A stretch of 64,000 nt of DNA from Maniola hyperantus (GCF_902806685.2 NC_048549.1:124001-188000), one strand, 5' to 3'; shown: positions 11,801-20,694, counted from the first letter of the stretch. Made by a program: numbers and translations. Notes: a model not told the origin generated them from the letters alone.

Positions 11801-14753
11801 TTATATTCCTCAACGCGTTCGATGAAACTGCGCGGATCACCCTGTCCGTTGAAATTTAACTTCCACTTGGCCACATTTTTATCACCAGTGCAGTCAACGG
11901 CGGTACTCTCGGAATCCAGTGATTCGTCGTGAGACGACTCATTGTCAGCATCTAATCTGGAAATCAAACTCTGCAACTTTGTATGTAATTCACTCTTCCT
12001 ACTTATTAAGCTGAGTTCGGAACACTGTATTCTCAAAATTCTAAAGTACAAATGTGAAGCTAAAGCTTTAGACCTACAGAGGGCATGTCTATCTTTAGTG
12101 TCAGAACACTTTTTTAATAAATCTTCTAAGTCTTGAAGTTTTTTAGTAATAACCCCTAACTCACTTTCAGAAGTGAAATCCGTCTCTAAAATTGATTCAG
12201 AAGGAATTTCCTGAATTAATTGTTTTAACTGTTTCTTTAAACCTAGCACTGTAGGTGCTGGAGTTTCGGAACGAATGGATACCTCATAACACAATTCGTC
12301 CTTCAAAAGTGAATGAAACTGGGCAAAAGTCTGTTCCATTGTGTTAAGTCAAAACACATTTAACAAAATATCGAGCTTGTGTAACTGTCTATGTTTAGCC
12401 TTATACAAATTGGTTAAACACAAACACAAAAGAAGTTATTTAAACTATTAAATATACACAAGCAAAATACACAACAAAAACAATATTCTTAAGTCTATCC
12501 TAACCTATTTTATCAATTATGTTCCTATTCCAAAATATTGCGCCACGTTGGGCGCCATTTGTAAGGGTGGTAAATTGGGCGGAATAGAAATATACCCGGA
12601 TACGGAATAATCTACCACCTTACAAAGATTAGAGGAAAAAAAAATAATTTACTTTACTTGATCTATCTACCTAGTAAAGAATAGAAGCTAGCCGTCGACT
12701 CCCTTGTAATGTATATGAGGTGTTATAAATGAAATTTGCTAGATGTTAGGCAAAATTGTTTTTAATGTAACTTTTACCGGGGTCGCTTAATACATAATGA
12801 TGGCTAATAATGCTTAGTTATTCTAGCTTAATGCCAAGACTTAATTTAGATACATTAGAATGCCTTAGGTAGATAGTACATAAAATCTATGTTTTAAATT
12901 TAAGATGCCATTGGCATGGAATAGACAATGACACAGTAAAATTCATAAAATTGTTTCAAAATAAAAGCTCAGTAGTAAAGACAGGGTTCTTACTGTACAC
13001 ATACACTAAGAAGGTTCACTAAACTGTTCCAGGATACAAACATTTGCTTACTTGTAGGTGCGAAGACTGCAAGGTAGCTGGACGGCATCGGCCAAGCTCC
13101 CAAAACTCGATTTAACTTGATTCTTCACAACCGAAATGTTTCATTACAAAGATTTTCACCAAGTCTTATCCATAGAATTAAGTTGCCAACGTGAATGTGC
13201 AAAAGAAATAAATACGGAAAACGAAAGCAAAAAAAACGGAAAACCGAAAACTAAAAACGGAAACGCAAACGGAAAACGGAAACCCATAATTGATGAAACA
13301 TTGAAATACGTTAGGATGACTAAATTTATAACTATTGTATTTTCCCAGGCGAAGCCATGGGCGAAAAGGAGTGAGATTTTCCTGGAACGAAAAAATTCGT
13401 CTTCACATGTTGACTCCAGAAAAATTCTAAATCTCACCAATCGGTGTTGCCAGACGCAACCCGAGTGTGGCCGCTCTCATTTAGTTTGATCATGAAGCCA
13501 ATTCATTTTTGAATATTTGCGGAACCTAAGGATATATTATAAGAACCGTTTTGTTAATGACTTAACAATAAACAAATGGTATTATGGTTTTATTTAATTA
13601 TTTTGTTTTATTTTTACGACAATTGACAACGAAGCAAACGCCATCTATTGTGGCTCGAATGAACTCTGAACATCGACCCACGCGTAGTTCTGCACCTTGA
13701 TGCTAGGTGGCACCAACATACTTTGAACAAAATAGATTTTAATTAAAAGCGAAACGCTAGTTAGTAGTTCAAAATTTACAACGTCACAGACTGACTGATC
13801 TATCAACGCACAGCTTAAACCCCTAAAGGGGTAAAATAGGGGTTTGAAATTTGTGTAGTTCACGCGGACGAGGTCGCGAGAATCAGCTAGTTGTAACATA
13901 TATTATTATGTGGAAATTAATTTATAGGGAATCAGGAATATTATAGTTTAGTAGCTTATTTTTTGAGTCTATTATTTATTTAATCTTTTTTCTTTTTCAT
14001 CTGCAGGAAGAAAAACATAGAACACAGAACATAGAAGAGGTTTTGTTACCAAGCGCTGAATTGAAACAAGACTTGGCTATGAAAGTAGAAGCAGAAGATC
14101 CCGATGATGAAAGTGTAGAACTTAAACATGCAGTCAACAGTATAGTCGACATCCCCCCACCGGAGAACGGACTGAAGCTGCAATGTATCAACTTAGACAA
14201 CAACGAGAATGCCACATTACACTACTTGAGCGTAGACAAGGATTACACGGTCAACCACACACGTGTCGACATACACAAGAACAACATAGCTACTTTACAC
14301 TATGTGGATACGAATAATAAAGTCAATCATACCTTAAGATGCATAGATTTAAACGGAGACAATATCAACTCGTACGAAGAACTCATTAACCCCAATATTA
14401 CTGATACACAGCAAGTGAGGAATCTAGAGATAGAAATAGCTTCAAATATGCAAAACGATTTAGAGCAGAGCAATTTTAGAATCGATTCAAGAGTAGGTGA
14501 TCCAATTAGCAACAATGAAGAAAATGACCGTCCAGACCAATATACAGAAGTAAACATACAGAACACATCGACTGATGATTTAGATACGCATGCAATAGTG
14601 AAATGCGAAGATGTTGTCATTAAAACAGAAATCGACGATACAATAAGCGAAACTGATGATTCTACTTCAAAAATACAACCGGGTGATGATGATGATCATG
14701 GAAACGAAGAATTCGTCGTCAAAATGGAATATGACAGTGATGATGACTCGTAA
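2849..14753 (+). CDS. THAP domain zinc-finger protein, 5 exons, 429 aa
   Basis: Exons 2849-2925, 3944-4084, 4895-5026, 5515-5707 and 14007-14753 join in phase with GT/AG borders (donor GTAAGT after exon 1). Exons 1-2 encode a Lys/Arg-rich N-terminus and a (PGVK)-like repeat. Exon 3 begins the THAP domain with a C-x4-C pair (SCRLQKC), then a PHHN x4 repeat and VTYFPFP. Exon 4 supplies SRWARAVSR, the C-x2-H pair (VCSHHF) and the AVPT motif. This is the C2CH layout of THAP DNA-binding domains, so a nuclear DNA-binding role is inferred. Exon 5 (248 residues) is acidic, has an internal ATLHY..VNHT duplication and four sumoylation-type motifs. An AATAAA lies 15 bases after the stop. Intron 4 (8.3 kb) contains the LTR element. 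The exon 1 assignment is the least certain; exons 3-4 are the strongest. I recognise no orthologue. Confidence 0.78.
3222..3432. repeat. Interspersed repeat, family A
   Basis: Copy with 'actagcttatgctcgcgac', 'ctatctgcatggcaaattt' and a terminal GTCAGTCAGTCAATCC, in intron 1 of the THAP gene. Confidence 0.7.
3440..3835 (+). mobile_element. 3' end of a LINE (non-LTR element)
   Basis: A 97-codon open stretch (3469-3762) ends with a motif like FKTRVNRHLLGKCALS, typical of the C-terminus of LINE polymerases. It is followed by a short tail with 'gctgcatcatcacttgcc' and an A-rich end. Smaller pieces of the same tail recur near 25105 and 53870. It is truncated and inactive. Confidence 0.6.
4163..4329. 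mobile_element. MITE in THAP intron 2
   Basis: Inverted ends of about 40 bp, starting TACTCATCCACGGAGAGAAG on the left, with the reverse complement ending at 'tagagta' on the right. No coding capacity. Confidence 0.65.
4437..4860. repeat. Interspersed repeat, family B
   Basis: Begins 'agggttccatacctcaaaagg' and ends at 'ccctcggtgcgcgag'. Between 4728 and 4781 it contains a secondary 21-bp-armed hairpin (AAACAGATTTTTAATTATGTT and its complement). It ends about 35 bp before THAP exon 3. Confidence 0.7.
5057..5249. repeat. Interspersed repeat, family C
   Basis: Copy running from 'agctgatgcccgtgacttcg' to 'aaacaaacacactttcgc', in THAP intron 3. Confidence 0.7.
5250..5490 (+). mobile_element. 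3' fragment of an RTE-like LINE with (TGA)n tail
   Basis: Carries 'ctggaagtccctacaagagac'-type sequence encoding the polymerase C-terminus (WMARRKTV..SLQETYVQQ in a broken frame), then a short (ATG/TGA)n run. It ends 24 bp before THAP exon 4, so it sits next to the polypyrimidine tract. Other pieces lie at 31745, 46846 and 61695. Confidence 0.6.
5835..7064 (-). repeat. 3' LTR of the gypsy element
   Basis: 1230 bp, starting TGTAAGGGTGG and ending AACGTCACA on the plus strand. It matches the other LTR apart from one extra A in the run near 6506. An internal AACGGAAA-rich purine stretch (6490-6560) makes apparent reading frames on both strands that I do not believe are genes. Confidence 0.95.
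7065..7078 (-). other. Polypurine tract
   Basis: On the minus strand AGGAGGGGAAGTAT abuts the 3' LTR. This is the expected plus-strand primer site for reverse transcription. Confidence 0.75.
7886..11035 (-). CDS. pol: Retrotransposon pol (protease, RT, RNase H, integrase)
   Basis: Intact 1049-residue frame. Protease active site DSG at 41-43. Reverse transcriptase with YIDD at 360-363 and the preceding SSIDLSS aspartate. RNase H starts at HCDASAYG (Asp 512) and includes TDHAS (Asp 578). The integrase zinc domain has H706, H713, C743 and C746, and the catalytic triad D776, D836, E872 shows the D-D-35-E spacing. Domain order PR-RT-RH-IN places it in Ty3/gypsy. The frame stays open upstream of the listed first codon and overlaps the end of gag in the -1 frame. 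Pol is therefore probably made as a gag-pol fusion, not from its own start. Confidence 0.95.
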   Translation of the reverse strand: MVINNKTSLLPDTVLYSVDKRDFRPHLKVFVDGFEITGLLDSGACASILGNQAHKVFLRFGYKLHSSIDTTFSVANGDKLDCMGYMFIPITYNSVTHIIKFFVVPSIIADVIFGCDFWKTFQLAPGIFDNLELIKAPSQFYNICAIDNEQIHTITSFENLSSQQKELAQSVVNKFLDISSTKIGLGRTKLIEHVIDTGDALPIKIKQYPLSPEKKEALSKELDRMLEMDVVTPSESPWNNPAILVKKANGDWRFCLDCRKLNSVTKGDSYSIPYIPQILDSLKEARFLSSIDLSSSFWQIPLANDSQEKTSFTVPGRGLFKFKVMPFGLCGAPARQQRLMDQLFNQNFCSDIENGIVFCYIDDIVICSADFETHLILLNRVLDKLKMAQLSINFDKCNFFRNSLKYLGYIVDEFGLRTDPGKVAAVLNFPTPKTAQEVKIFLGTCSWYRRFIRNFSTIAAPLNRLTSKGKNAPKFEWSEQAEVAFNTLKNALVTAPVLAVPNFEKPFKIHCDASAYGVGGMLTQETDGCDHPIAYVSRSLNKNERNYSATEREALAVIFAVEKFQAYFGSKPVTIITDHASLKWFLNLENPSGRLARWGCRLSQYNFVIEHRKGCDNVVPDTLSRLIHVDVVGDRNDNSSQQVLVDDWYDKTFNGCKINPANFPNFCILNDKLYRYSKCKYQLLSEFDWKEVVHKNDILRIMQQNHADATAGHFGVFKTHRRLSLRYFWRGMYKDVVEYVKNCDTCSAYKHTTSATPGLLGKPKVCERPFQVISADLVGPLPRSKSGFTFLFVVTCCFSKYTMLFPLRRATGAAVVKALENFVFLNHSVPETVIVDNGSQFTGSEFRNLIKRYNIPKLHYTPLYTPQVNLVERYNKVVMTAVAAFVKDNHRSWDENLYKVQFAINSAVNESTGFSPFFLVHAREPVLNGSFYKDTDKEYEAGIPREEYAGKFGTLEDIFGQVRRNLFQAHAEYATHYNLRRRSASYSVGDIVWKKTYPQSDATNFFAAKLAPKYEKCRVVKVLSPLVYELVRVADNHPIGTWHIKDIKK
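11071..12339 (-). CDS. gag: Retrotransposon gag with CCHC zinc knuckles
   Basis: 422 residues from an ATG 220 bases after the 5' LTR. The middle part (about 150-290) contains a capsid-like region with WKLNFNGQGDPRSF and a SELKTLFLEEF segment, common in Ty3/gypsy gag. The C-terminus has one canonical knuckle, CYKCGKGNHSFKFC (C-x2-C-x4-H-x4-C). A second, CFSCGRQNFTVKTC, has Phe where His is expected. The protein ends Lys-rich. It should assemble the particle and bind the genomic RNA. The stop TAA follows directly on a slippery heptamer. Confidence 0.9.
   Translation of the reverse strand: MEQTFAQFHSLLKDELCYEVSIRSETPAPTVLGLKKQLKQLIQEIPSESILETDFTSESELGVITKKLQDLEDLLKKCSDTKDRHALCRSKALASHLYFRILRIQCSELSLISRKSELHTKLQSLISRLDADNESSHDESLDSESTAVDCTGDKNVAKWKLNFNGQGDPRSFIERVEEYKRSYGVSDGKLFVSAFHLFTGRALLWYRGNKCQVSSWSELKTLFLEEFDAVDYDYRLLGEIRARTQGSEEPVSIYFAVMFCMFSRLSTPLSEEQKLQILLRNIRPFYSEQLALVDIKSVAMLKEKCRKLEAARQRSALFSEPTNSKATLSSEFAYKQVTKQINTLSVTPAPKVDTSKGTDFSKTNKQLCYKCGKGNHSFKFCRTVPKFIRCFSCGRQNFTVKTCPSCSKKAISKPAPDKNSKN
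11074..11080 (-). promoter_or_regulatory. Putative -1 frameshift site (A AAA AAC)
   Basis: On the minus strand the last gag codons read TCA AAA AAC TAA. The heptamer A AAA AAC is a classic -1 slippery sequence. Slipping one base back continues into the pol frame with no stop before the protease. No downstream pseudoknot was assessed. Confidence 0.7.
12540..12557 (-). other. tRNA primer-binding site
   Basis: Two bases inside the 5' LTR the minus strand reads TGGCGCCCAACGTGGCGC, complementary to a tRNA 3' end (CCA end matched by TGG). The exact primer tRNA was not determined. Confidence 0.8.
12560..13788 (-). repeat. 5' LTR of the gypsy element
   Basis: 1229 bp. It matches the 3' LTR except for a one-base A-run difference. 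It holds the element's promoter by position. On the plus strand a 117-codon frame (13136-13489) spans the purine-rich part and is treated as chance. Confidence 0.95.
13789..13895. repeat. Interspersed repeat, family A (target of the LTR element)
   Basis: GACTGACTGATCTATCAACG through 'gcgagaatcagctagttg'. The LTR element sits at the (GACT)n end of this repeat. The left flank up to 5834 carries the matching CTGACTGATTGACT. Confidence 0.65.
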
Positions 14754-17237
14754 CCAATAACTTAAAAAATAAAAATGTTTGACCAAAAATGTGAACTCTA
14801 TTATAGTGAGAGTGACAAGTGCACTAAGTATTCGTATATTAAGCGAATAGTGATATTTATGGATAAATATAAGTTTTGTTTTTAAAAGTGAAGACTTGCT
14901 AGTTTTAGTTATTTTTTATATTGCTCGAGTAATGTGAAACTAAGAGATTTTTGTTTGAAAAAAATTAAAATTATAGTTGATTCCTTGCAGTGTGAATTAT
15001 TTTCTGTACTTACCTAATTTGATCAAAATCAGACGGCGTCGTTCGTCAGACACACTTTCGTATTTAGTTATAATATTACTATGGATGCGGAAGGATCTGG
15101 GAACCCACCGCATTATCATCCCAAGGAAACTCCTACCATCATCCGTTTAATAGAAAGGGGTGACGACCCCCAGCGGTGAGGAATACGTTTCATTCTGCCA
15201 TGCTAGGTAGATACCTTCTACTGCGTCAGGCGTCGCTGTTCGTAACAAAGAGAAAATGTAATCTTTTCCATCTGAGAGGTGAACAGAAACCTAGCACCCT
15301 ACTCAACGCTCATGCCTCCGTGCTGATGGATTGGGAAATGTTTTATTCATGGCGACCTAAACGATCCACGTCCTACCTTTATCCCGTAAGATAAGGGATA
15401 GACACCTATTTAAATACTATCGTCCTATTTCTCAAAACCGGCTAACTGCAAAAACTCCTGAAATCCAGCAAGAAACTCGGCGGTTGTTCTTTTCAAAGAT
15501 TCGATTTGAGTTTCCTATCGCATAAAAGGTGGGAAAACTAAAAACCTTGGTGGGTACCTACCTACTACTACGTAGCATAACTTTTAGATACATGAGTTTT
15601 TGCACTTTAAAACAATGATGGCTCCAGATCATCTCCCGACAGTTGTTGCAGATCTTCATCGCTGGTCTGATCGGGCGAGTCTTAGCGTTATTATTAGTTA
15701 CATTTGATTTGAACGCTGATATGCAATAGGTATAAGGTATTGCAGTTCATGAGATAGAGCCCGCTGACAGACAGACGGACGGATAACGGAGGCTAACTAA
15801 TAGCCTAAAACTGCCGTTAATCCAGGTGTCACAATTTTAGGGTTCTGTACTTCAAAAGGAAAAAGGAACACTTATACGATCACTGTTGTCTGTCTATCCG
15901 TCGGTCGTGTCTGTCAAGATAACCTATAGCGTAGGTACTTCCCGTTGACCTAGAATCATGAAATTTGGTAGGTCTTAGCACAAGCAAAGGAAAGAGCCGA
16001 AAACCGTGAATTTGTGGTTAGGCACAAAAAGGAAAATTAAAATGACGTGTTGACGAAAACATTAATTTGCTAAATGGAACCAAACCGTTCGTATCCGACC
16101 GACTCGCACTCACTCATCTGTGGACTCGCACTCACTCATCTGTGGATTCGCACTTTTGGTTTTTTTTCTTTACCTTACGGAACTTAAAACAAAAAGATTA
16201 TATTTCTCAAAATGAGTTTCCGCCAAGAATAGACGTCAATTAATCAGTAAGCGAAGCATCAAGTAAGTGGCAAGTAATTGGGCAACTTACTCAATGCGGA
16301 AAGTTCCCGGCCGCGCCGCGCCGCGACGCCACGGGCCAATGAGGCGCGACGCCCGATTTACTCACCGGCTTAACGTCTCAAACTTCATTCATTATCTCTA
16401 ATGACTGATTAAGGAGCTGACTGAGTAGGAGTGGAGTAGAGTCGACTCTTAGTAAAATAGAAAGAGTATGTACTTACTTTCAATCGTCAAATGCATCTAC
16501 AGTCTACCACTGATTTGGATTGCCTTTCCTACCGAGAAGAACCGGCAAGAAACTCTGCGGTTGCTGAATTGAAAACTTTTGCTTTCCTCTTCAAGTGATA
16601 GGTAAGGCACGTAGTACGTAACTCGCAGGTTTCCTAAATAGTTTTTGAAAAATTGCGTAGGTAATAAAAAAACTAAAAAACGCGACTGCTCATAATAGTA
16701 ACTGGTAACTGAAAAGCAAAAACCAAACTTTGCATTCTATAAAATAGATATTGATAAGGTCATAAACATGAATGTTAGAAAATGTACCATTTATTAGCAG
16801 TCAGGTTTTTTAGTTTTTTTATTACGTAATATTTTATTTAACCAGTAATTTTATTCAACTCGGGATTAATGGTTATACCCCCTACTATGTAGATAAATAG
16901 TTTTTACTGGCAAAGAACTACCAACTAGTTAAACTCCAAGAGATCTCTTAACTACTGTAAAGTGGCACCTAAGTGCTTTAGTACTTAACTATGTAGTTGA
17001 AAGATAAAACTTTGTATCTTAACTTGGAACTTGTGTAATACTAATAGGAGGAATATAAGACATTGGGAACTTTTACAGTAACATTACATACCTATTTACC
17101 TATTTATGGTCCGCGACAGGTTGAAATGTCAATCGGGGTATGAGGCGGGGGGACGCCCGGCACACCCGCGCTCGCCCGCATCGGGTTCCCTTCCCGACTG
17201 CGATTTCAACCTGTCGCGTACTACATCTAGTATATAT
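14754..17237. other. Intergenic region after the THAP gene
   Basis: Polyadenylation signal AATAAA at 14768-14773. Then a segment near 15050-15400 that reads like degraded transposon sequence, a family M fragment (15725-15812), a family B repeat (15836-16160), a GC-rich CCAAT-containing stretch near 16300-16360 and otherwise unremarkable AT-rich sequence. No gene seen. Confidence 0.5.
17100..17222. mobile_element. GC-rich MITE, family F
   Basis: Inverted ends built on CGCGACAGGTTGAAAT and its complement flank a GC-rich centre. Related pieces occur at 29085-29210 and 29272-29402. Confidence 0.55.
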
Positions 17238-17409
17238 AAGTCCCGCAAATTGCTATTGCGCTGGAACCATGTCTCGTTAACATCGAAATGACGTCATTCT
17301 GACGTCAGCCGAAATAAAAATATACCATCAGCTCGAAACTTCAGTCTAGTGCTGATGGCACTAAAATGGCGGCCACGTGCATTAGCAAGATTAGCAATTT
17401 GTGGGACTT
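17238..17409. mobile_element. MITE, family E
   Basis: Starts AAGTCCCGCAAATTGCTA and ends with an imperfect reverse complement. A second copy lies at 19919-20095 in the opposite orientation. Confidence 0.7.
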
Positions 17410-17441
17410 GTAGTAGCAAGTAGGTAGGTATAGGTAATTTA

Positions 17442-17622
17442 GAGCCTCAATAGCTTAATCGGTAAAGGAGTGGACTGAAAACCGAAAGATCGACGGTTCA
17501 AACCCCGCCCGTTGCACTATTGTCGTACCTACTCCTAGCACAAGCTTGACGCTTAGTTGGAGAGGAAAGGGGAATATTAGTCATTTAACATGGCTAATAT
17601 TCTTTTAAAACAAAAAAAAAAG
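17442..17622 (+). mobile_element. tRNA-derived SINE
   Basis: The head looks like a tRNA with an A box (TAGCTTAATCGG) and B box (GGTTCAAACCC). It continues as a non-tRNA body with 'cacaagcttgacgcttagt' and ends in a poly(A) run. The head does not fold into a good tRNA anticodon stem. I recognise the type from Lepidoptera. Confidence 0.8.
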
Positions 17623-17775
17623 GCATGAAGCGCCGCGCGATTGCCTAATGTTTTTTAACCAATTTCCAAAAAGGCGGAGGCTGACATAAAGCAATGTAAA
17701 AAAGGTTTTAGTAAAAGATTTAATAAAAAGTTATTTACCCTTTTTATTCATTTCTGAGCAAAACTCAAAAAGTTA

Positions 17776-17848
17776 TGATTCCGGCCAGGATCGAACTGGC
17801 GGCCTTCTGCGTGTAAAGCAGATGTGATAACCACTACACCACGGAACC
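17776..17848 (-). tRNA. tRNA-Val, anticodon TAC
   Basis: 73 nt. The 7-bp acceptor stem GGTTCCG/CGGAATC has one G-T pair and discriminator A. The anticodon stem TCTGC/GCAGA is perfect around loop TTTACAC (anticodon TAC). The T stem GCCAG/CTGGC is perfect around TTCGATC. The D arm carries the A-box-like TAGTGGTTATC. No CCA is encoded, as expected in a nuclear gene. It looks functional. The nearby SINE at 17442 is a different tRNA family. Confidence 0.9.
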
Positions 17849-17999
17849 CGGTGACGGAGACCCTGAACATATACACAGCAATTCAATTGAACTACTTACT
17901 TTCACTGTATTAATATATTTACCTACGCTACGTCCTGTGCCGAATGTATGGCGCGGAATTTATACATATAATATGTAGTAGGTTGGTACTATATGTCTA

Positions 18000-18046
18000 C
18001 AGTAAGCGGCAGAAAAAATATTGTTCATCGACCTTTAGAAAGAGTG
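18000..18046. mobile_element. Fragment of Tc1/mariner-like MITE, family D
   Basis: Begins CAGTAAGCGGCAGAAA after a TA, matching the terminus of the MITE at 36607. Confidence 0.55.
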
Positions 18047-18074
18047 TATGTATTGCTTGAAATAAACTTATTTT

Positions 18075-18660
18075 TAGGGTTCCGTACCTCAAAAGGAAAA
18101 ACGGAACCCTTATAAAATCACTTTGTTGTCTGTTTGTCGGTCTGCCTGTCAAAAAGCGTACAGGGTACTTCCTGTTGACCTAGAATCCTGAAATTTGGCA
18201 GGTAGGTAGGTCTTATAGCTGACATTAGGGGAAAAATCTGAAAACCGTGAATTTGTGTTTACATCACATCACACAAAAACATTAAATTGTGGTCATGAAC
18301 TAAAAATTAGTATTTTCAATTATCAAAGTAAGATAAGTATATCAAGTGGGGTATCAAGGGGGTGTCATATTATGTACTTACTACTTGATGTTACCTACAT
18401 CAAGTAATATAAACTATTATAATAATAAACATTTAGAACTTTTAGGGTTCCGTACCTTAAAAGAAAAGGGAACCCTTATAGGATCACTTCGTTGTCTGTC
18501 TGTCTGTCTGCCAAGAAACCTAGATTATATCGTACCTAGACTCTAAAACAGATTTTTATTTATTTTTATGAATCATACTAGTTTTGATTTATCGTGCAAA
18601 ATGTTGAAAAATATGACTGTACTACGGAACCCTCGGTGCGCGAGCGTGACTCGCACTTGT
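18075..18660. repeat. Family B repeat, with a second start nested
   Basis: Starts 'agggttccgtacctcaaaagg'. A second start of the same family follows at about 18440. The whole ends at 'ccctcggtgcgcgagcg'. Confidence 0.65.
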
Positions 18661-18984
18661 TCGCACAAAATGCAAAAATATTATGTTGGAAAATGATGCC
18701 ACTCAAAATAATAAATCATTTCGCCTCCCACTAATATTGTAGGGGGAACTACGGCTGGTAAATATTAATTTGTGCATTAATTAAGCCAACGAACAAATTA
18801 CGCAACTTATTCCGAGTCCAATTAAAAATGTAAATCAATTTGATTAATTTTCATTTGCGACTGAAACGAGATTAGCGGCGACGAGATTGTTACGGCGTTG
18901 CAATGCCTCTATTCAGGCTTTCCTAACGAAATTAATTTAATAATAATACATAATATTTAAATAGCCTTATGTATAACTAAGTAA

Positions 18985-19640
18985 GGTCTCAGATTGGGAA
19001 CACCACTGTGCCATCAGCACAGATGTCCGTGTGGAAAAGAGGTTGATAAATTTGGAATCCACGGACTCTCTTGCCAAAGGAGTTCTGGTAGGCTGTTTAG
19101 GCATGGCTCTCTCAACGATACAATTAAAAGAGCTCTTGCCACCATAAATATTCCTGCGCTCATTGAGCCGGCAGGGATTAGTCGGGATGATGGCAAGAGA
19201 CCTGATGGATTGACGCTGGTTCCCTGGGAACGGGGACGGGCGCTAATGTGGGACGCAACTTGCGTTCACACATTGGCCCCGTGTCATATCAGGGAGACAG
19301 CATCAAGACCGGGAGCCGCAGCAGAAACAGCTGAAAACGGCAAGCGGCGCAAGTATGCCTCTCTTATAGAGAGTTACATTTTTGTGCCGTTTGCCGTGGA
19401 GACCCTGGGGCCATGGAGTCTTCGTGCTAAAAATTTTTTACGAGACATTTCACCGCGATTAATAGCCTCATCTGGTGACAGAAGGGCTGGCTCATTTTTT
19501 GCGCAACGGATCAGCCTGGCTGTCCAGCGCGGAAATGCAGCCAGTATTCTTGGCACCATTCCACGTGGTCATGATTTATATAGTAATTAGATAAGGCTAG
19601 CTTTAAGTTTTATTGTAATATTTAAAAAAAAACTAAGTAA
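18985..19640 (+). pseudogene. 5'-truncated retroelement polymerase C-terminus
   Basis: An open stretch of about 200 codons up to the stop at 19588-19590, with no credible start. It contains a Cys/His cluster (CPCG..HGLSC..RH), the motif DDGKRPDG followed by MWDATC, and a C-terminal QRISLAVQRGNAASILGT. The spacing around PDG and D resembles a restriction-like (PD-D/ExK) endonuclease domain. I know similar frames from many invertebrate genomes as the end of reverse-transcriptase proteins. An A-rich tail follows at about 19623. It is a dead fragment, though its frame is undamaged. The clade is not certain. Confidence 0.6.
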
Positions 19641-19918
19641 AGTTTGCCATAAAATTAATAGTTTTGCGATTTCGTAGTTTCCTACATGGTATGTTTACCT
19701 ACCTAGTACTTACCTACGCATAGTTATTTAAAGCTTAACTGGAGCTATTAATAACGATATTACCTATTATGAACTTAAAAAAGTTCTAAATGTTTATATT
19801 ATTGTGATAGTTTCTGTACTTGATGTAACTAAGTAGGTAGTAAGCTTCATGTGCTGATAAACGTTACTATAATCTAGAAATAGGTACTTATTTTTATTTA
19901 TTTATTGAAAATAGGTAA

Positions 19919-20095
19919 AAGTCCCGCAAATTGCTAATGAGTATGGCCGCGATTTGACGTAATTGTTACGCCACATTTGACGTCAGCTCTAGACTGAAGT
20001 TTCTAGCTGATGGTATTATTTCGGCTGACGTCAAAATGACGGCATTTCAATGTTAATGAGACATGGTTCCAGCGCAATAGCAATTTGCGGGACTT
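19919..20095. mobile_element. MITE, family E (inverted copy)
   Basis: Begins AAGTCCCGCAAATTGCTA and ends TAGCAATTTGCGGGACTT. It contains two TGACGTCA-like words. It is oriented opposite to the copy at 17238. Confidence 0.75.
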
Positions 20096-20694
20096 ATACT
20101 TTGCAGGTACGCCTTTTGCGGCTCTAATACCGTGTTCGACATCTATAATAATACTGAATTCTTACTCTTTTCTTTTCATGGAAATTCGCCGTTGGAGCCA
20201 ATTCGTCTACGTCAGCGGATCCAGAACAATGGTCTGTTCAAATCAAATATCCCATATTTCACGCAATGATAGCGGACCCTTCCCGAGCGAGGAGGAGGAC
20301 GCGTGTAATTACATATTTATCTACCTACTTGGAGCCTCAATACGTGCCTAGGGCCTATAGAGCAACTAAGTCAAATCATTTACAAATACGAATACAAATT
20401 TCTTTATTGCGAATCTGGGTAAACAGTGGAGATGTTACAAAAAACAAACAGGTACAGCCAAATTCTGCCTGTCAGCACGGAATATGTTATGACATATACC
20501 TAACAACGTGTACATAGTTTTGATAAAATTAGCCAAATTAAATACTTAGTCACAAAAGAATAAAAAACGATAGTATTTAATACAAAATATGTCAAAAGGT
20601 AACCATCAATACACCTTAAAGGAAAAAATGTCATCTTAGATATTCGTCAACACTATAAAAAATATTTTTTATATTTTATTTGTTCAGAGTAGGT

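Larger units (their letters stand above)
5835..13788 (-). mobile_element. Complete Ty3/gypsy LTR retrotransposon, 7954 bp
   Basis: Two LTRs of 1230 and 1229 bp begin TG and end CA. They flank a primer-binding site, gag, pol and a purine-rich tract. A 4-bp target duplication GACT stands on both sides (5831-5834 and 13789-13792). By eye the LTRs differ only in one A-run length, so insertion is recent. Both frames are open. No envelope frame is present: the 0.8 kb between pol and the 3' LTR has no credible gene. It lies antisense in intron 4 of the THAP gene, within a family A repeat. Confidence 0.95.

Noticed and set aside
13136..13489. 117-codon frame in the LTR
   Set aside because: It is driven by a purine-rich AACGGAAA stretch, lies within the LTR, overlaps another frame on the opposite strand, and has no recognisable domain.
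14327..14620. Antisense frame within THAP exon 5
   Set aside because: Shadow of the real exon, with no supporting motif.
17442..17517. tRNA-Phe-like gene (GAA at the anticodon position)
   Set aside because: The anticodon and acceptor stems do not pair well, and the sequence continues into a SINE body with a poly(A) tail.
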